DNA of 64,000 nucleotides from Apostichopus japonicus. Taxonomy: Eukaryota; Echinodermata; Holothuroidea; Aspidochirotida; Stichopodidae. The stretch spans positions 25,036,984 to 25,100,983 of the forward strand of contig NC_092564.1 in the NCBI RefSeq assembly GCF_037975245.1, in the 5' to 3' direction. The stretch's first letter is position 1, and every line of letters begins with the position of its first letter. The translations under genes and the position numbers were made by a program. The notes beneath the pieces are model-generated. The model saw nothing but the letters and a program-made list of their open reading frames with translations, had not been told where the DNA came from and made no database searches. This document shows, piece after piece, positions 1 through 11,878 of the stretch.

Positions 1-3000
1 ATGCTTTTATGTTCCAGTTCTTTCAATCTGGATATCAGTGACCATTATTTGACTAATCTAGCGTATTTGTCGCTGATACTGATAAGATTTATAGCATGAT
101 TGGAATCTGTCGGATGCTTCTAAGTATAGCGAGTTATGAAACGTTTATTCCAATAAAATGAATACAATTTTTCCTGCGTGAGTATAATATAATGTTGTAT
201 TTTGAAAATGTAAGCATTTGAAGGTAATGCTTTATTTTATTAACTTTGATGTGATTTTTGTGGACTAAAGTTAACAGATGTTATATGATTTCGGGCACCA
301 AACTATTGAAGTTTATGAGTTGAACATATATCACCAGATGTTAATTCTTTCAACACAAAGTAGCCTATAGAGTTAACTTGGTCAACAATTCGATGTCATA
401 TTCATTTAGCATGCATTATGTAGTCACACGCGGCAAGGGGAGGATTTAGGTCAACCCCTGGTCATCTCACCACACATATCCATCCCCCCCCCCAACCCCG
501 TAAATCCTCGGACAAACTGTTAGGCGATTTAGTTTCTCTTCAAAAGGATATTCCCACCCTTTCACGTTCAACCCAGGCGCGCTTGCACCTCCTGACAACC
601 ATAATGCCATATGAAATGCATTGCAGTTGAAGTTCCCGTGTAAAAATTTACAGAGTCGATTGTTCTGTAAATGATCGGTACGCGCTGTTGTGAATTAACC
701 ATTGTTTACTATACGGAAGATGTACTTCTCAACAATCTTGTTGAGATGATGAATCTCTCCCTCCGAAATAACCGCCATTACAGAGTGCACTTATGAGGGA
801 AGTTTAATGTACTAAAATGGCTTTAAGTATATTTGTTTACTCTGGAGATAACAATTATTGCAACATGAACAGGTTTGAACATTGTTGTGATAATTACAGA
901 CTCATAAGTTCAGACTACTATAAGGTTAACGTACTTAAGTATCAATTATGCTGTGTAGAAAGGGTATGTGTGGAAAGCATCGCGTATATTGTATAGTAAA
1001 TATTTAAAAAAAACGTCTGTTATAAATGACGCATGCGCTTTATTGTAGATGAACGCGTCTCCTAAAGGACCTATGCGTAAGTCGATCAAAGGTGAATTGG
1101 TGGTGTTATAGTCGCTGGGAGAGGGTGTGGGTGGGGAAGGAGGAGGTCCATGGGAAGTGGGGTGGGGTAGTGCACAATATGACGTCACGACTTTCGAATA
1201 CCATTGAAATAAGGAATAACACAAACTACGGTACTATATGACAATAATCGAGGACATTTCACCCATTTTAATAATCGCAAAGATACCGTATTGGGATAAC
1301 ACAAAACAGATTAATTAAAAATCTTTTATACAACATCGTTAATTAATGATCATGAATTCAAACTTACTGCAGGTGGTGACCTTTCAAAGTTTCCTGAGAC
1401 TTCGACGGGAGACCATTGAAATCTGAACATGCGTGGGTGACCGTAATTAGGCTTCATAGAATATGTTAGGTTGTAATGCCGTAATGAAAAGTGCAAGGAC
1501 TATTACCTAAAGCCTTTGTCGAAAGGAACCCAGTTTCATAAAAATTTCTGGGTTCTTTTTCTCAGTTTCAAGAGGTAGCGAAGGGCGGCCGATGCCGACC
1601 CTCTCCTTCCCAATCTCGCCCACCCCCCCCCCCATCCCACCCCTCCATCTTTTGTTGACATATGATAGTACATTTTTGAATCACTACCGTGCGTTGATGA
1701 AGTATGATCCCGTTCGTGTTAGGGACATCGCTTGGTCGAGAAGTTAAGATCATAAACTCGTGTTAACAATATACACCTAAACTATGTAAAGATTGAACAT
1801 TCTTTACGTGAGCTCGTCTTAATTGCTTTTAAAAAGTACTCCACGCCGCCAGTCAATGTGTCATCTTTCTAATATGCGATAACCAATTTGTCTCTCTAAA
1901 AGTTTTTATCTCACGGGGTTGGTTTTGCAATTTAAATATTAAGAAAGTGTAATGGACCGTTCGTGACTTCAGGATTGCTTAGTCTTATTAATTGTTATAT
2001 TTGTACTAGTATATGTGCGTTAGGAGGGATCATGTTTGCTATAAGTCGTTGCGTAGCAACTACTTGACAACCAGGTCGTGTGTTTATCGAACCAACAACA
2101 CAACTGTTTTGGACATAGCCCTATGACCGTATATGAGTCACTCTTTCAACATTTAACTAACAATGTATTTGTATACTTCAAAATTTGTCATAGCGAGGAT
2201 GAAGAAAAGGAATTGAAAATATGTATCACATCGTCAAGACAGGCGGACAGCAGATGTAAATAACCGTATGTGATTGTGTATGTGGGGGGAAGGAGGGGGT
2301 GGGTGCCTCACAAGGTGCAACAGGGGGCTTAAGGCCTGACTTGTTAGAAATAAACTGAGTATCAACCGGTCCCTCCCAGTACATATTCAAAGTAGCAAAA
2401 CCCATGCACACACAAACACATGTGGCAAGATTCTAAAACGTGACTATGTCGCATTACAAGAGAAACGGTCGAATGCAAACATAATTTATGATGTACTGCC
2501 TACTCCATGATTAAACAGTAAAACGACTTTTCTTTTTTTTTATTCTCAACGAATATATTTTTAATTATAATTTAATTAATGGCGTTTGTCACGCGGTTCA
2601 CGGTTTACGGTTCAACTTATCTTGATTAGAAAGCCGGTCAGCCTTGTTACGTTACATGAATGTAATACAAATCAAGAATTGATTTAATTTAAAAAATGGT
2701 TAATTTGGAGACATCCCAAACCCCCACCGCATCACTGAGAAACTTTCCTGATCCCTTCCCGGTGAAATTCGCCAATATTTATAAGAAAATTTTGTAGCAG
2801 AATATAGAGTAACATAACATCTTTCATTAACTTACAATCACATTCTATAACTGCATTGACAAATAGAAACGAATGCCTTAAATTTGGAGTCCTTGGCTAT
2901 ATATCGATAGTGTGTTAGTCGCATGTTAAATTAGAATTATAAAAAAATGAATATCTTAAATATGAGTATTATTTGTTTCTTATTTTCTGAAGTACCATGC

Positions 3001-4620
3001 TGACATGATTATGAAAAATCATAATTGGATTGTGTGTTCCAATAATATATAACGTTGATTATTACCTGAGTATATAGGCGCTACTAATTGAAAGATCTTG
3101 GTATTGTAATAGATTTCCGGGGTCTGCGAATCTGCCATAACTTACTGACTACAAATGTGCTTTGTTTTATTCATCAAGTTTGTCACCAAGCTTGGGCATA
3201 AACCAACCATGTACGGTGATCTTTAGAATGGAAAACAAATTATAAGGTGACGTCAAAATATTAAAATCTCTCTGTAATTATATAACCAATTAAAAAGATG
3301 ATTCATTTTCACATATACATATTTTGATATTTTTGTGTCCTAGTATAATTGATCGAAATGTGTTTTTTATGGTTGCAAAATGACAGAATGATTACTTACC
3401 AAATATCAACAGTATATTTAACAATTTTACATCAAAATAATAAATTGTTCATTTAACGTAAAGTAAGCATTTACAAAAAACTCTGCAGCATTTGAGTTCA
3501 TATCCTGCAGACATTTTGTAAATGTTCAATTACACAAATGTTTCAGTGACGCAAAAGCTATGAGTTGTGTCATAGTCTTAGTGGGCTTTAAACCCCTCCC
3601 CAGAGGTTAACCCCCCCCCCTTCAACTAGCGGCAGAGAGAATAGAAAGCCTACCCCAAAAAATCCTATAGTGTACAGTTCATAAGTAAATAACATGTAAA
3701 TATGCGGTACAAATCATGCAGTCGTAAAGTACGTCGACAATGTTGGTAAAAGTTGTTAACTAAACCACCTTTTTTGCTTCAAAGCACCCTCCAATTTATC
3801 AAAACTACTCAAATACCACCTAAATATGAATGAGAATTCACTCTTTTTTGGAGTCGCAAGGATGCTCCTTATTTACTCCTCTTTTGAGGAGGAGTAAATG
3901 TCGCTCTTACCAAAAAGTGGCTTCACGGGAATGTAGTTTTAAACCAGAGGATATTTTCATGAGATTCTACTCTCATGAATCAGTAGAAATCACTTCTAAA
4001 ACAACCATCCCGGTTGTCCTGAACACGGACTCTCAAACAGAGTGAATTTGGAAGTAAGAGTGTATAGAGCTTCTGAGATCTTTAAAACCTAAATAGAGTC
4101 CGTAACTTTTCATGTAAACTGTTCAAACCAAACAATGGGAACCTATACTGTGGAATAGCATCACATTCATAGCAGATGTGACAAAGCCTAAATAACCCAC
4201 TTTGCATAAACCAATCGGGACGGGAGTTGCCATTGTCATCACTAGATGAAGCTAATTAACACCAAAATTATATCTCTTGGGTGAAAGACAAATGCTTCAA
4301 AGCAAACTTATATGTATAAGGAACATTACGTACAAGAAACTTAAGCTTACACACAGAACACAATATGTAAAATAATGTTATGTAAATCACGGGTTGTAAA
4401 AAATACATGGCATTTTGTAAATATTACACAACATTCAGTAAAAGTATACGTATGCATACGAAAGAGGATTTTTGAAAACTAAGTAAAAGTCCACTTAGTC
4501 AATTTACATGATTACAAGTAACTTTTGCCAAAGCGTTAATCAACGGATGCAGAGTTAGATAATGCAACCTAACTTGTACCAGTTTTTCAAGTAAAGTCAT
4601 TTATCGTTACTAAATATACT
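1..4620. other. Gene-poor flank
   Basis: I see no supportable gene here. The stretch is AT-rich, with short ORFs that lack homology or splice context. It carries several C-rich homopolymer tracts (near 484-494, 1621-1633 and 3609-3619). ORFs at 946-1224 and 1568-1753 (minus) are driven by proline-coding poly-C/G DNA and look like chance. Regulatory DNA for a gene starting at 4683 could lie in the last few hundred bases, but no motif stands out. Confidence 0.5.
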
Positions 4621-4682
4621 AGTAATCCACGGCCATACATACACGCGCAAGCCACATTCACTTCGCGACCACACGAGCTACA

Positions 4683-4743
4683 ATGGCATGGAAAATCACG
4701 TTAAAGGACTGGGGCCTGGAAGAGTTGATTGACAAATTCAAAG
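4683..4743 (+). CDS. Possible first coding exon, SAM-like N-terminus (partial)
   Basis: An ATG with a purine at -3 opens a frame of 20 codons plus one base that ends exactly at a consensus donor (G|GTAAGT at 4744). The peptide begins MAWKITLKDWGLEELIDKFK. The W-G-L-E-E-L-I-D-K-F spacing resembles the first helix of sterile alpha motif (SAM) domains, where a Trp-X-Leu-Glu pattern starts the fold. I could not identify the second exon with confidence. The coding-like remnant at 6670-6990 accepts the same phase (phase 1) and might belong to the same gene or gene relic. Family and function are unknown. Short length means chance cannot be excluded. Confidence 0.38.
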
Positions 4744-6669
4744 GTAAGTTTAGTTACTCTGTAAGTGAACGTGACAATTATTGAGAAATGCTTCTAGACT
4801 CACGACTAAATTAAATAGAAGACTGCTTTTGATTCGCTTGCGTAAACGTAGACCTAACGTTAAATTTATACATTAAGTTATATGATAGACTAGCTGCTGT
4901 TTGTCATGGTCAACTCATACTTGTCAGAGAATCACGGACGAACGGAGGATTTTTACTGTTACTTAGTGTATTCTATTCGTAAGTTCAGTTACGCCTAATC
5001 CTAGAACTTAGTGTATCCTTCTAGTCCTTTTGACATAGTGGGGCTTATACTTAGGCTATCATGACTAGGCAGTACATTTTAAAATGGCCTTGAGCATTGG
5101 CCTATCGTAACGCTGATACCACTTTTTTTTAGAGTAAACGTATTCATGTGATGCAATTTATAATTACTGGTTTGCCATTTTAGCAGGTAACAAGTAGGCC
5201 ACGGCTGATGTGGATTGTTGATACTGATAGACCTAACTAAGGCTCTATAATCTGGTAGTGATCTAGCCCTTATCATAGCAGTGTATGCAATTGCAGACGG
5301 AGTGAGCATTTTTAAAGCATTGTATCTTCCTAATACTTCATCCTGCATACTTCGTTTACTTACCAAACTGAAGCCCAGAGAACGATCTTACCAATGATGT
5401 ATAATTTTTTTTTGGGGGGGGGGGGTGAGGTTATATTGAACATCTTTCCAAACAATTCATTTGAAAGTTTGTTTACGTTTAAAATTCTGAGAAATTTGAC
5501 CTTTGACCTATTCATTTTTCTAAATATAACTGGAAGTTAGATCAGCCCAGCAGCCTCATTAATCTTCAGAAGAAGCTAAATATATTACAAAGATACCTTG
5601 AAAAGCATTGGTCTATTTAGTGTGGCAGAAATTATGACTGAAACATTCCTGAAATATTTGTCAAAATCCAGCAAATTACCGGCAATAGTACAGAGTAGAT
5701 ACATACTTTACAGACACAGACTACACTCTCCTAAAAGAAAAGAAAAAAACAACTCATATCTCTGCCATTTTTCAACCAATTTCACCACGATTGGTTACAA
5801 CCCAATTCCGTGACTTTTAATTAATTGCTAATAGACAGAAGTGATGCCATGATTTTGGGACCTAATTTGCATATTTGAATGTTTTTAATCCTCAGGAGAA
5901 ATTATATGGTTGAAGAACATTTTTTTTCCATCCCTCCAAGACTTGGGCTTTCTTTGTTTTGTTTTTTGGCCAAATGTCTGCTTGTATACATGATATCTCA
6001 AGAATCCTAGATTAATTTGAGTTGATACATGGCAGAATGGTGTTCACTGTTGTTTTCAGTTTAGATATCTTGTATAGGAATTAGGGGGGTAGGGGGGGGG
6101 AGGGGCTTAATGTGAAAATCTTAAAAAGGCAATTTCCAAGTAGCTATACATGGCGTTTACTAAATATTTGGTGTGGAGCGTTGGTCCATCATCACTATGT
6201 TTTCACTGCCATTTTGGGCTTGCTAATTATATATTGATGATTGGCGGGGAGTATTGAGTATGAGTATTTTTTCTGAAATTAGCAAGAAATTACAAAATCT
6301 ATTTATGTTTGAGTTGATAGAAGGCATAATTATAACCATTAAGACCAAAGGATGGTCCCTGTTGTTTTTGGTGCAGATATCATGCATCGTAATTAGTGGA
6401 CAGGGTTTAATGTACCACAGGTCTTTTTTGTTATTATGACAGACATTACAAAATAGAACAGGCTTGAGAAGAGTATCTCTGTTGCAGGTCCTTGCTTGAT
6501 AATTAATTTTTCTTACCACTTGAATCACTAAACGTTTATTATTTTTGGAATCAGATGTCACGTTTTTGTGAGTGATACATGCCAATAAATGCCTAGGAAC
6601 CATTTAGGTGTTTACACATAGCCTTATTATGATGGGAATGTATTTATCTTCTTTTTTTTTGTTACTTAG
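4744..6669. other. Non-coding stretch (possible intron)
   Basis: AT-rich sequence between two coding-like segments, with a T8G10-type compound tract near 5402-5426 and a G-rich tract near 6084-6100. A 126-codon minus-strand ORF (6223-6603) has no recognisable motif. I see nothing else that can be supported. Confidence 0.35.
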
Positions 6670-6990
6670 GAAAGCACCAACTTGCAGTTCTATTTGCAAA
6701 ATATTTCAGAAAACCCTCAGCATATGTGTTACTTCTTGGAGAAAGCAAAATTCGTCCTCAGCAGTTATTTGTGATCATCGAGAGACATGCCCTACCTCAA
6801 GAGAACATTTATGTAGGCCATTGATGTGTGCTTCAAATCATTATTGTGTTTGATCTGGAATACCAAATGGCATGTCTTGGTGCCTGTGAATTTTTCCAAA
6901 AAAAGTTGTTTATAAGTTGCCTGGACTGGTAGTGTGAAGTGCAACCAGATTCGAGATTTTCGTGCTTACCGTGCCAACAACAAAGACAAG
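6670..6990 (+). pseudogene. Coding-like exon remnant with frameshifts, unknown family
   Basis: After a T-rich tract and an AG acceptor (6668-6669), a 50-codon open stretch without an ATG reads KHQLAVLFAKYF, then AYVLLLGESKIRP and FVIIERHALPQENIYVG. It then hits a stop. Continuing requires frame changes: AIDVCFKSLL in one frame, VFDLEYQMACLGACEFFQ in another, and VKCNQIRDFRAY in a third, ending at a plausible donor (AAG|GTAACT at 6991). The composition is coding-like (hydrophobic-charged alternation, few biased repeats) and the exon begins in phase 1, matching the donor at 4743. At least two frame disruptions make it a decayed exon, or an error-containing real one. I do not recognise a function. 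Confidence 0.4.
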
Positions 6991-8287
6991 GTAACTACAG
7001 TGTACCAGTCGTGATTGTCAGCATTTCCACATGTTTTCGCATCTCAAAGTTCACTTTGATGTGTATCTTCAAGTTTCTGTTAAAAAGATTATATCCTTTC
7101 ATTTCACCACTACTTGTTTTGATTGGTTTGCATACTAATTCAAATTAAACTAATTAATGAACAAATCACTGTATCCAAAGTTGTTGCTTCTTTTCAATTG
7201 ACTTCAAGAAGAGTTGTTTCTCTGACATTACTTTTGCAGACCCGTCACATCGGATGGCTCGAGGGATTGTTGTTATTGTAAGAGTGTTTAGATTCGTTGT
7301 GCTTAAATACTCAGCAGTACAATCATAAATCCAATCAATATGATGATTGTGTGTTCATTCATACTTAGTAAAGATTCCTAAATCCTATTGGTCCATTCAG
7401 GTCAGCTGACCGTGGTTAATCCTGTGAGTAACGCACGGTAAAATGACGGGGCATCACTTTAATAAATCTTTGGTTATATGTAACCAAAAATGTTTTGTTT
7501 TATGATTTTTTCCCCACACAAATGGTAGTGTATGAATTAACTCCGGGTGTTAATGCTATCGATGCACTCGGGCTCCGCTACGCTCCGCCCTCGTGCATCG
7601 CTTGCATTATCCCCCGATCGTGCATTAATCCTGTGAGTAACGCACGCTAGACCGTTGATTAACCCCTTATTTAACATTGTGAATATAAAATTGATTACAC
7701 AAACAGTAACATGAAATTGATTTATACTGTCATAGCATTCAGTGTCCCAAGAATGCTAATGGTCAGTTTAATGCAAATATGTTTCATGTCACAAAGTTCA
7801 CTATTGTTTCATTTCTTTCAAGAAGATTATATCAGTTCATTTCATTCTTCATTCTTCATTTGGTACTGGTTGATTGTTGACTCTTAATTGAAATTGAACT
7901 ATTATCCCTGCAGCAGATTATGAAAATACTGCTTATGTATGGGTGACTAGAGGAAAGGTTTTAACTTTGTCATTGTCTTCATGGCCGACAGTTGATTATG
8001 ATGTAAGTTTAGCTATAAAATGATATTTACTATAAACGTTGAAGAGGTGGGGTATTGATATGAACAGTGAAGGCAAAATAATTTCAGTGTTTAACTGGCT
8101 ACCACCAAATATTCAAGATCCTTCCTCTTACTTGAGGATGTATAAGTATTGATCCATTGTGCTTAATAGTATAACATCATAATCCTGTCAAAGAGCTGAT
8201 ATAGTACGTTTAATTTGTTGGAACAGTACTACACTGCTCAATTATATACCAGCATGTTTAAGTTGCAAAGCTCACATGACATATTAT
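6991..8287. other. Non-coding stretch
   Basis: No gene visible. It contains a pair of 22-bp direct repeats around an imperfect hairpin (listed separately) and otherwise AT-rich unique-looking DNA. Confidence 0.4.
7416..7646. repeat. Direct 22-bp repeats flanking an imperfect hairpin
   Basis: The same 22 bases (TTAATCCTGTGAGTAACGCA plus CG) occur at 7416-7437 and 7625-7646. Between them, 7560-7573 and 7587-7600 form an inverted repeat with 12 of 14 positions pairing, around a GC-rich loop. GC content is well above the surroundings. It may be a small MITE-like element or a foldback; I cannot assign a family. Confidence 0.55.
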
Positions 8288-8319
8288 GGTGCGGTCCCAG
8301 TGCCGACCTTGCGCTACTC

Positions 8320-8780
8320 GACCTACTCGACCTGAAGGTCGAGTTGGAGGTCGAGTTGGTCGAGTTTGAGATCGAGTTAGGTCGAGTCCGGTCGAGTTAG
8401 GTCTAGTCAAGTCTACTAAGTTTTTGAAAAATTTTTGACATGTCAAAAATTTTGGCCGATTTCCTCATCGACCTTGTGTCGGAGATGGGGTCGAGGTAGG
8501 TCGAGAATAGGTCGAGGTAGGTCGAGAATAGGTCGAGAATAGGTCGAGGTAGGTCGATTAGAGGTCGGGTTCGAGGTCGAGCTGGCCTGACATGCCGATC
8601 TGTGTTCGCCTCTGAATCGATCTGTACAGACTTGTTCTCGACCTTAACTCGACCTGGGCTCGACCAGAAGTCGACCAACTCGACCTGAAGCCGACGTATC
8701 TCGACCTCAGCTCGACCAGAAGTCGACCAACTCGACCTGAAGCGGACGTATCTCGACCTCAACTCGACCTAATCGAGTCC
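8320..8780. repeat. GGTCGAG / CTCGACC motif array, left arm of Harbinger element
   Basis: Roughly every 8-15 bases the heptamer GGTCGAG or its complement CTCGACC recurs. The plus-strand GGTCGAG form dominates to about 8580 and the CTCGACC form from about 8640 to 8780. The switch of polarity makes the arm an imperfect inverted structure in itself. Such subterminal arrays in DNA transposons are generally transposase binding sites; that role here is inference. Confidence 0.7.
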
Positions 8781-8917
8781 GCGCCGTACTGCAAGTCAGC
8801 GTGTGATGCCCCTGTTGCCAAGTGACGTAGCGTTACCGCCAGCTTCAGTCCAGGCTCCAAAGGAAACCTACAAATACAGATAATTTTAATAAACATCCTG
8901 AATAACAATCAGACTTG

Positions 8918-9124
8918 TAGTGTGAGTGCAATAGCTGAGTACGAGTACAGGACCTATTTGCTGATCGTGAGTACGAATACGAGTACATAGCCCAGATTAC
9001 GAGTACGAGTTGCACTAGCGTCAAGTTCCAAAAATCCTGAGTACGAGTACGGGAACATTTTAAAATTCACGAGTATGAGTACAGCATTACTTCGTTGCAT
9101 GTGTACTCGAGTACGGACTCACTA
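8918..9124. mobile_element. Small nested MITE-like element with GAGTACGAGTAC motifs
   Basis: About 207 bp are rich in GAGTACGAGTAC-type motifs. The left end begins TAGTGTGAGT and the complement of the right end begins TAGTGAGTCC, followed inward on both sides by GAGTAC-rich DNA, so the ends are imperfect inverted repeats. The flanking octamers CAGACTTG (8910-8917) and CAAATCTG (9125-9132) match at 5 of 8 positions, which would fit a decayed hAT-type 8-bp duplication. It sits inside the Harbinger element between its left motif array and the transposase exon. Confidence 0.4.
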
Positions 9125-9223
9125 CAAATCTGATAACAATCATAAGTAACAATTCCATACAACATTTCATAACATCTATTTAAACAAACAACATGCATAA
9201 GTATGGTAGGTTTTTGTACTCAC

Positions 9224-9585
9224 ATAAAGTTGGTGGTCTTCTTGGTGATAGCTGGAGATATCCTGTCGAGTATGTACCCAAACGTGTCAGCATCTACTCT
9301 CAGGAAATTACGGTAACATCTGGAGTCCTCTCTGTTGAGCTCGACCAATAGATGCTCGTACTGCCCAAAGAGGGGTCGTCTGGCCAGCCAGTCTCTGACC
9401 ACAAGTCTTCGCCTCCTGGCCCTCCGACGTCGGCGGCCCTGCTGGGAATGATGTGCTTGCGGCTGAGGAGGAGGGTTGGCATGCTCAAGTTCATCCGCCA
9501 GTTCAAGCAGGTGCCAGGCAGTCTGCACCCACATTGTAAGCAGTCTGCGCTTCTCTGGGCTCAACAGGTTTACGTCAAGGTTCAT
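9224..9585 (-). CDS. PIF/Harbinger transposase, N-terminal exon (HARBI1-like), partial
   Basis: Read on the minus strand from ATG at 9585, the protein starts MNLDVNLLSPEKRRLL, has a low-complexity basic stretch (GRRRRRARRRR), then the recognisable Harbinger N-terminal block: DWLARRPLFGQYEHLLVEL, RNFLRVDADTFGYILDRI and ITKKTTNF. The last motif is where PIF transposases run into the helical and DDE region. At that point the minus strand reads ...AACTTTAT|GTGAGT, a good splice donor (exon end at 9224). In the intact family the next exon would carry the D-D-E triad. No such exon remains between here and the element end at 8288, so this is a first exon stranded in a deleted copy. No protein with transposition activity is expected from it alone. 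Confidence 0.72.
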
Positions 9586-9714
9586 GATGGTGATGTTACT
9601 ACTTTGCAGTCCCCAAATTTAATGGGTACCTGGTGAAAATTGCCGCTGTAATTTATACAATTTGGAAACCAAGGGGATTCTCGGCAGACAAATCGAATTT
9701 CCGTCGCGAACCAG

Positions 9715-10025
9715 TCGCCCGGGTCGAGCTCAGGTCGAGTAGAGGTCGGGTCGGTCGACTTAGGTCGATATAGGTCGAGTTTAAATCGAGATTTGGTCGA
9801 AATTAGGTCGAGAAACAGGTCGAGTTGGTCGAGTATAGGTCGAGTACAGGTCTATCCAACTTGGCCGACCTGAGTCGAGACAGGTCGACTACGTCGAACT
9901 AAAATCGAACTAAGGTCGTTATAGGTCGTTGTGAGGTCGTTATGAGGTCGGCTCAGGTCGAGATATCCCCCAGGTCGAGACAGGCCAAGTAGTTTGTGGG
10001 GTCGCGTCGGTCGAGTTCCCGAGAT
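9715..10025. repeat. GGTCGAG motif array, right arm of Harbinger element
   Basis: A second dense array of GGTCGAG, with GGTCGTT and GGTCGAC variants, fills the right arm just inside the terminal inverted repeat. It is the partner of the array at 8320-8780. Confidence 0.68.
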
Positions 10026-10043
10026 CGCCACTGGGACTGCACC

Positions 10044-11878
10044 ATAAGATTATGTTTATTGGAATGTTCATGGGTTGATGTTATGTAATGGAAACTATAA
10101 GGTAAGTTAGGTAACTATGAACAGATCATTTTATGTATCTATGCAAGAAATTTTAGCTAATGCTTCAGGTAGAGTTGTATCTTTGTCAAATTTTAAAATC
10201 AGAGAGTTGATTATGTTAATTTTGGTGAGCATGTGGAGGATGTTGGTCGAAAATTTCCTAAGTCGACCAAATGCTTTTTTGTGCATGCATCTCAGAAACT
10301 AAAAAATTAAATCATTAACATTTTCGTAAGCATGCACCTTTAAGAGATAGTACCTCTTGTTCATGGTTTTGTTGTTAACCTTTTGTTTATGTTTATGTCT
10401 TTGTTATTTTTTTATTTTCATAATGGGTAAAAGTGAGAGTTACATTGCTGAAAGATTTCAACCGTTTGAAAGTATGCTATCAATGTCGTTACGACCGCCT
10501 AATGTATCTGATGCAAAGTGTAATCCATTACTGGACACAAAAGTTAAAATATCATGGCTGTAGTTCACTATTCATGCATGATTGTAGATGTACGGGGTAC
10601 CCTCTTAAGTGTTGAAATAAACGGTTGAATTCATCAAAATGTTCTAAAAAATTTGTGTTGTCATTCCTTTTTGTTGTCTCTTAAATGTGCCTTTCTGTTG
10701 TGATCGACTTAATAAAAAAAGTGCATCAAGCTGCTTTTAATAATTAACCTAAAACATATGTAAAACGCTTACTGAACGGGTGCTATGTAGAAATGGCTGG
10801 CAAAATTTTACATAATAATTTTGTAGTTGCGTTACATGCTGATCATGTAAAACTTTACAAAACAGCAGTTAAGTAAATTTTACTTTAATATTTTAGTGTT
10901 CTTATTTGACATGAAAATCAAGTTAAATTTTACTTAACCTGTGTAAACAGTTTTCTGAGTGTACCGCGTGAGAAGTGGAAAATGGTGATCGGTATGTAGG
11001 TTTAATTATTGTAATTGTTAATATAATTTGAATATTAAAACGCTACTTACGTATGAATCAATGTTGTCAATGTTAATGTTATACGTCCTGACAGGGTGTT
11101 GAGGGAAGGCGGGGGGGGGGGGGGGGCTCAGAGGGGCCTACAGACCTGAGCGAGAAGTCAATTACGGGAACTCTGAAAAAAAGGATTGGAATAAATAATA
11201 ATGTAATCTCATTTCATATATAACATACTTAACTAAAACCAGAAGACTGTTAAGTGAGCGCTCGGTGACGTAATTATCCACTGAACTAGACCTGGCTCCG
11301 CTTGAGGCATTTGAATGTCATAGATATTGACAAGTTTGGTTAATATCGCCGCAAAGTTTGTTATGTACTTTTCACACCTTCAAGTTCATAATAACGGAAA
11401 GTCCAAATTTAAAAAAAAATGAGAAAAAAAGGAAAATATTTTCTGCTCTAGTAGGTCGATTTGATCGAAATGGACTTATCACCTCCGATATGAATTCAGC
11501 TGAAATTATATATAAGCTTTGCCTTTCATAATCGAAAGTGCCGACGCGCAAACAAACCCCTTAACGCGCTTCAATGCGGAATATAAACGGCGCGATATGT
11601 CCTAATAAACCATAATTTTTTTTTTTTCCAAAATCAATCGTGCACCAAACTTTAATAATCTCTGTGGAATATACTTCCGTTTTGAAGAAGCAGAGATGTT
11701 AATTATTCTCAAAATGAATCTTGATTGATTTTTTATTGTTTGATTTAGTCAATATTTCTGCAATGCAATCAAATTTTAATCATAAATGAAGGAAACAAAA
11801 AAGAAAGCAAAAAACATTACCAAAATTTTCACGCGTTTCCAAGCAACACTTATATCTCCACGCATGTCGTCTGAAAAA
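10044..11878. other. Gene-poor stretch
   Basis: AT-rich DNA without a supportable gene. A run of 17 or more G lies near 11110-11126. Short overlapping ORFs at 10117-10615 have no recognisable motif and no splice context. Confidence 0.45.

Larger units (their letters stand above)
8288..10043 (-). mobile_element. Harbinger/PIF-type DNA transposon, internally deleted
   Basis: The ends are inverted repeats. The left end starts GGTGCGGTCCCAGTGCCGA (8288) and the complement of the right end reads GGTGCAGTCCCAGTGGCGA (ending at 10043), 17 of 19 identical. Counting one further base on each side, the flanks are TTA and TAA, near the 3-bp TWA target preference known for Harbinger, although the two are not identical. 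Inside, both ends are filled with GGTCGAG/CTCGACC motifs. On the minus strand there is one exon of a PIF/Harbinger-type transposase N-terminal region. The DDE catalytic exons are absent, so the copy should be non-autonomous. A smaller MITE-like element appears nested at 8918-9124. Confidence 0.75.

Noticed and set aside
6223-6603. 126-residue minus-strand ORF
   Set aside because: No recognisable domain, no splice context; plausible length by chance in AT-rich DNA.
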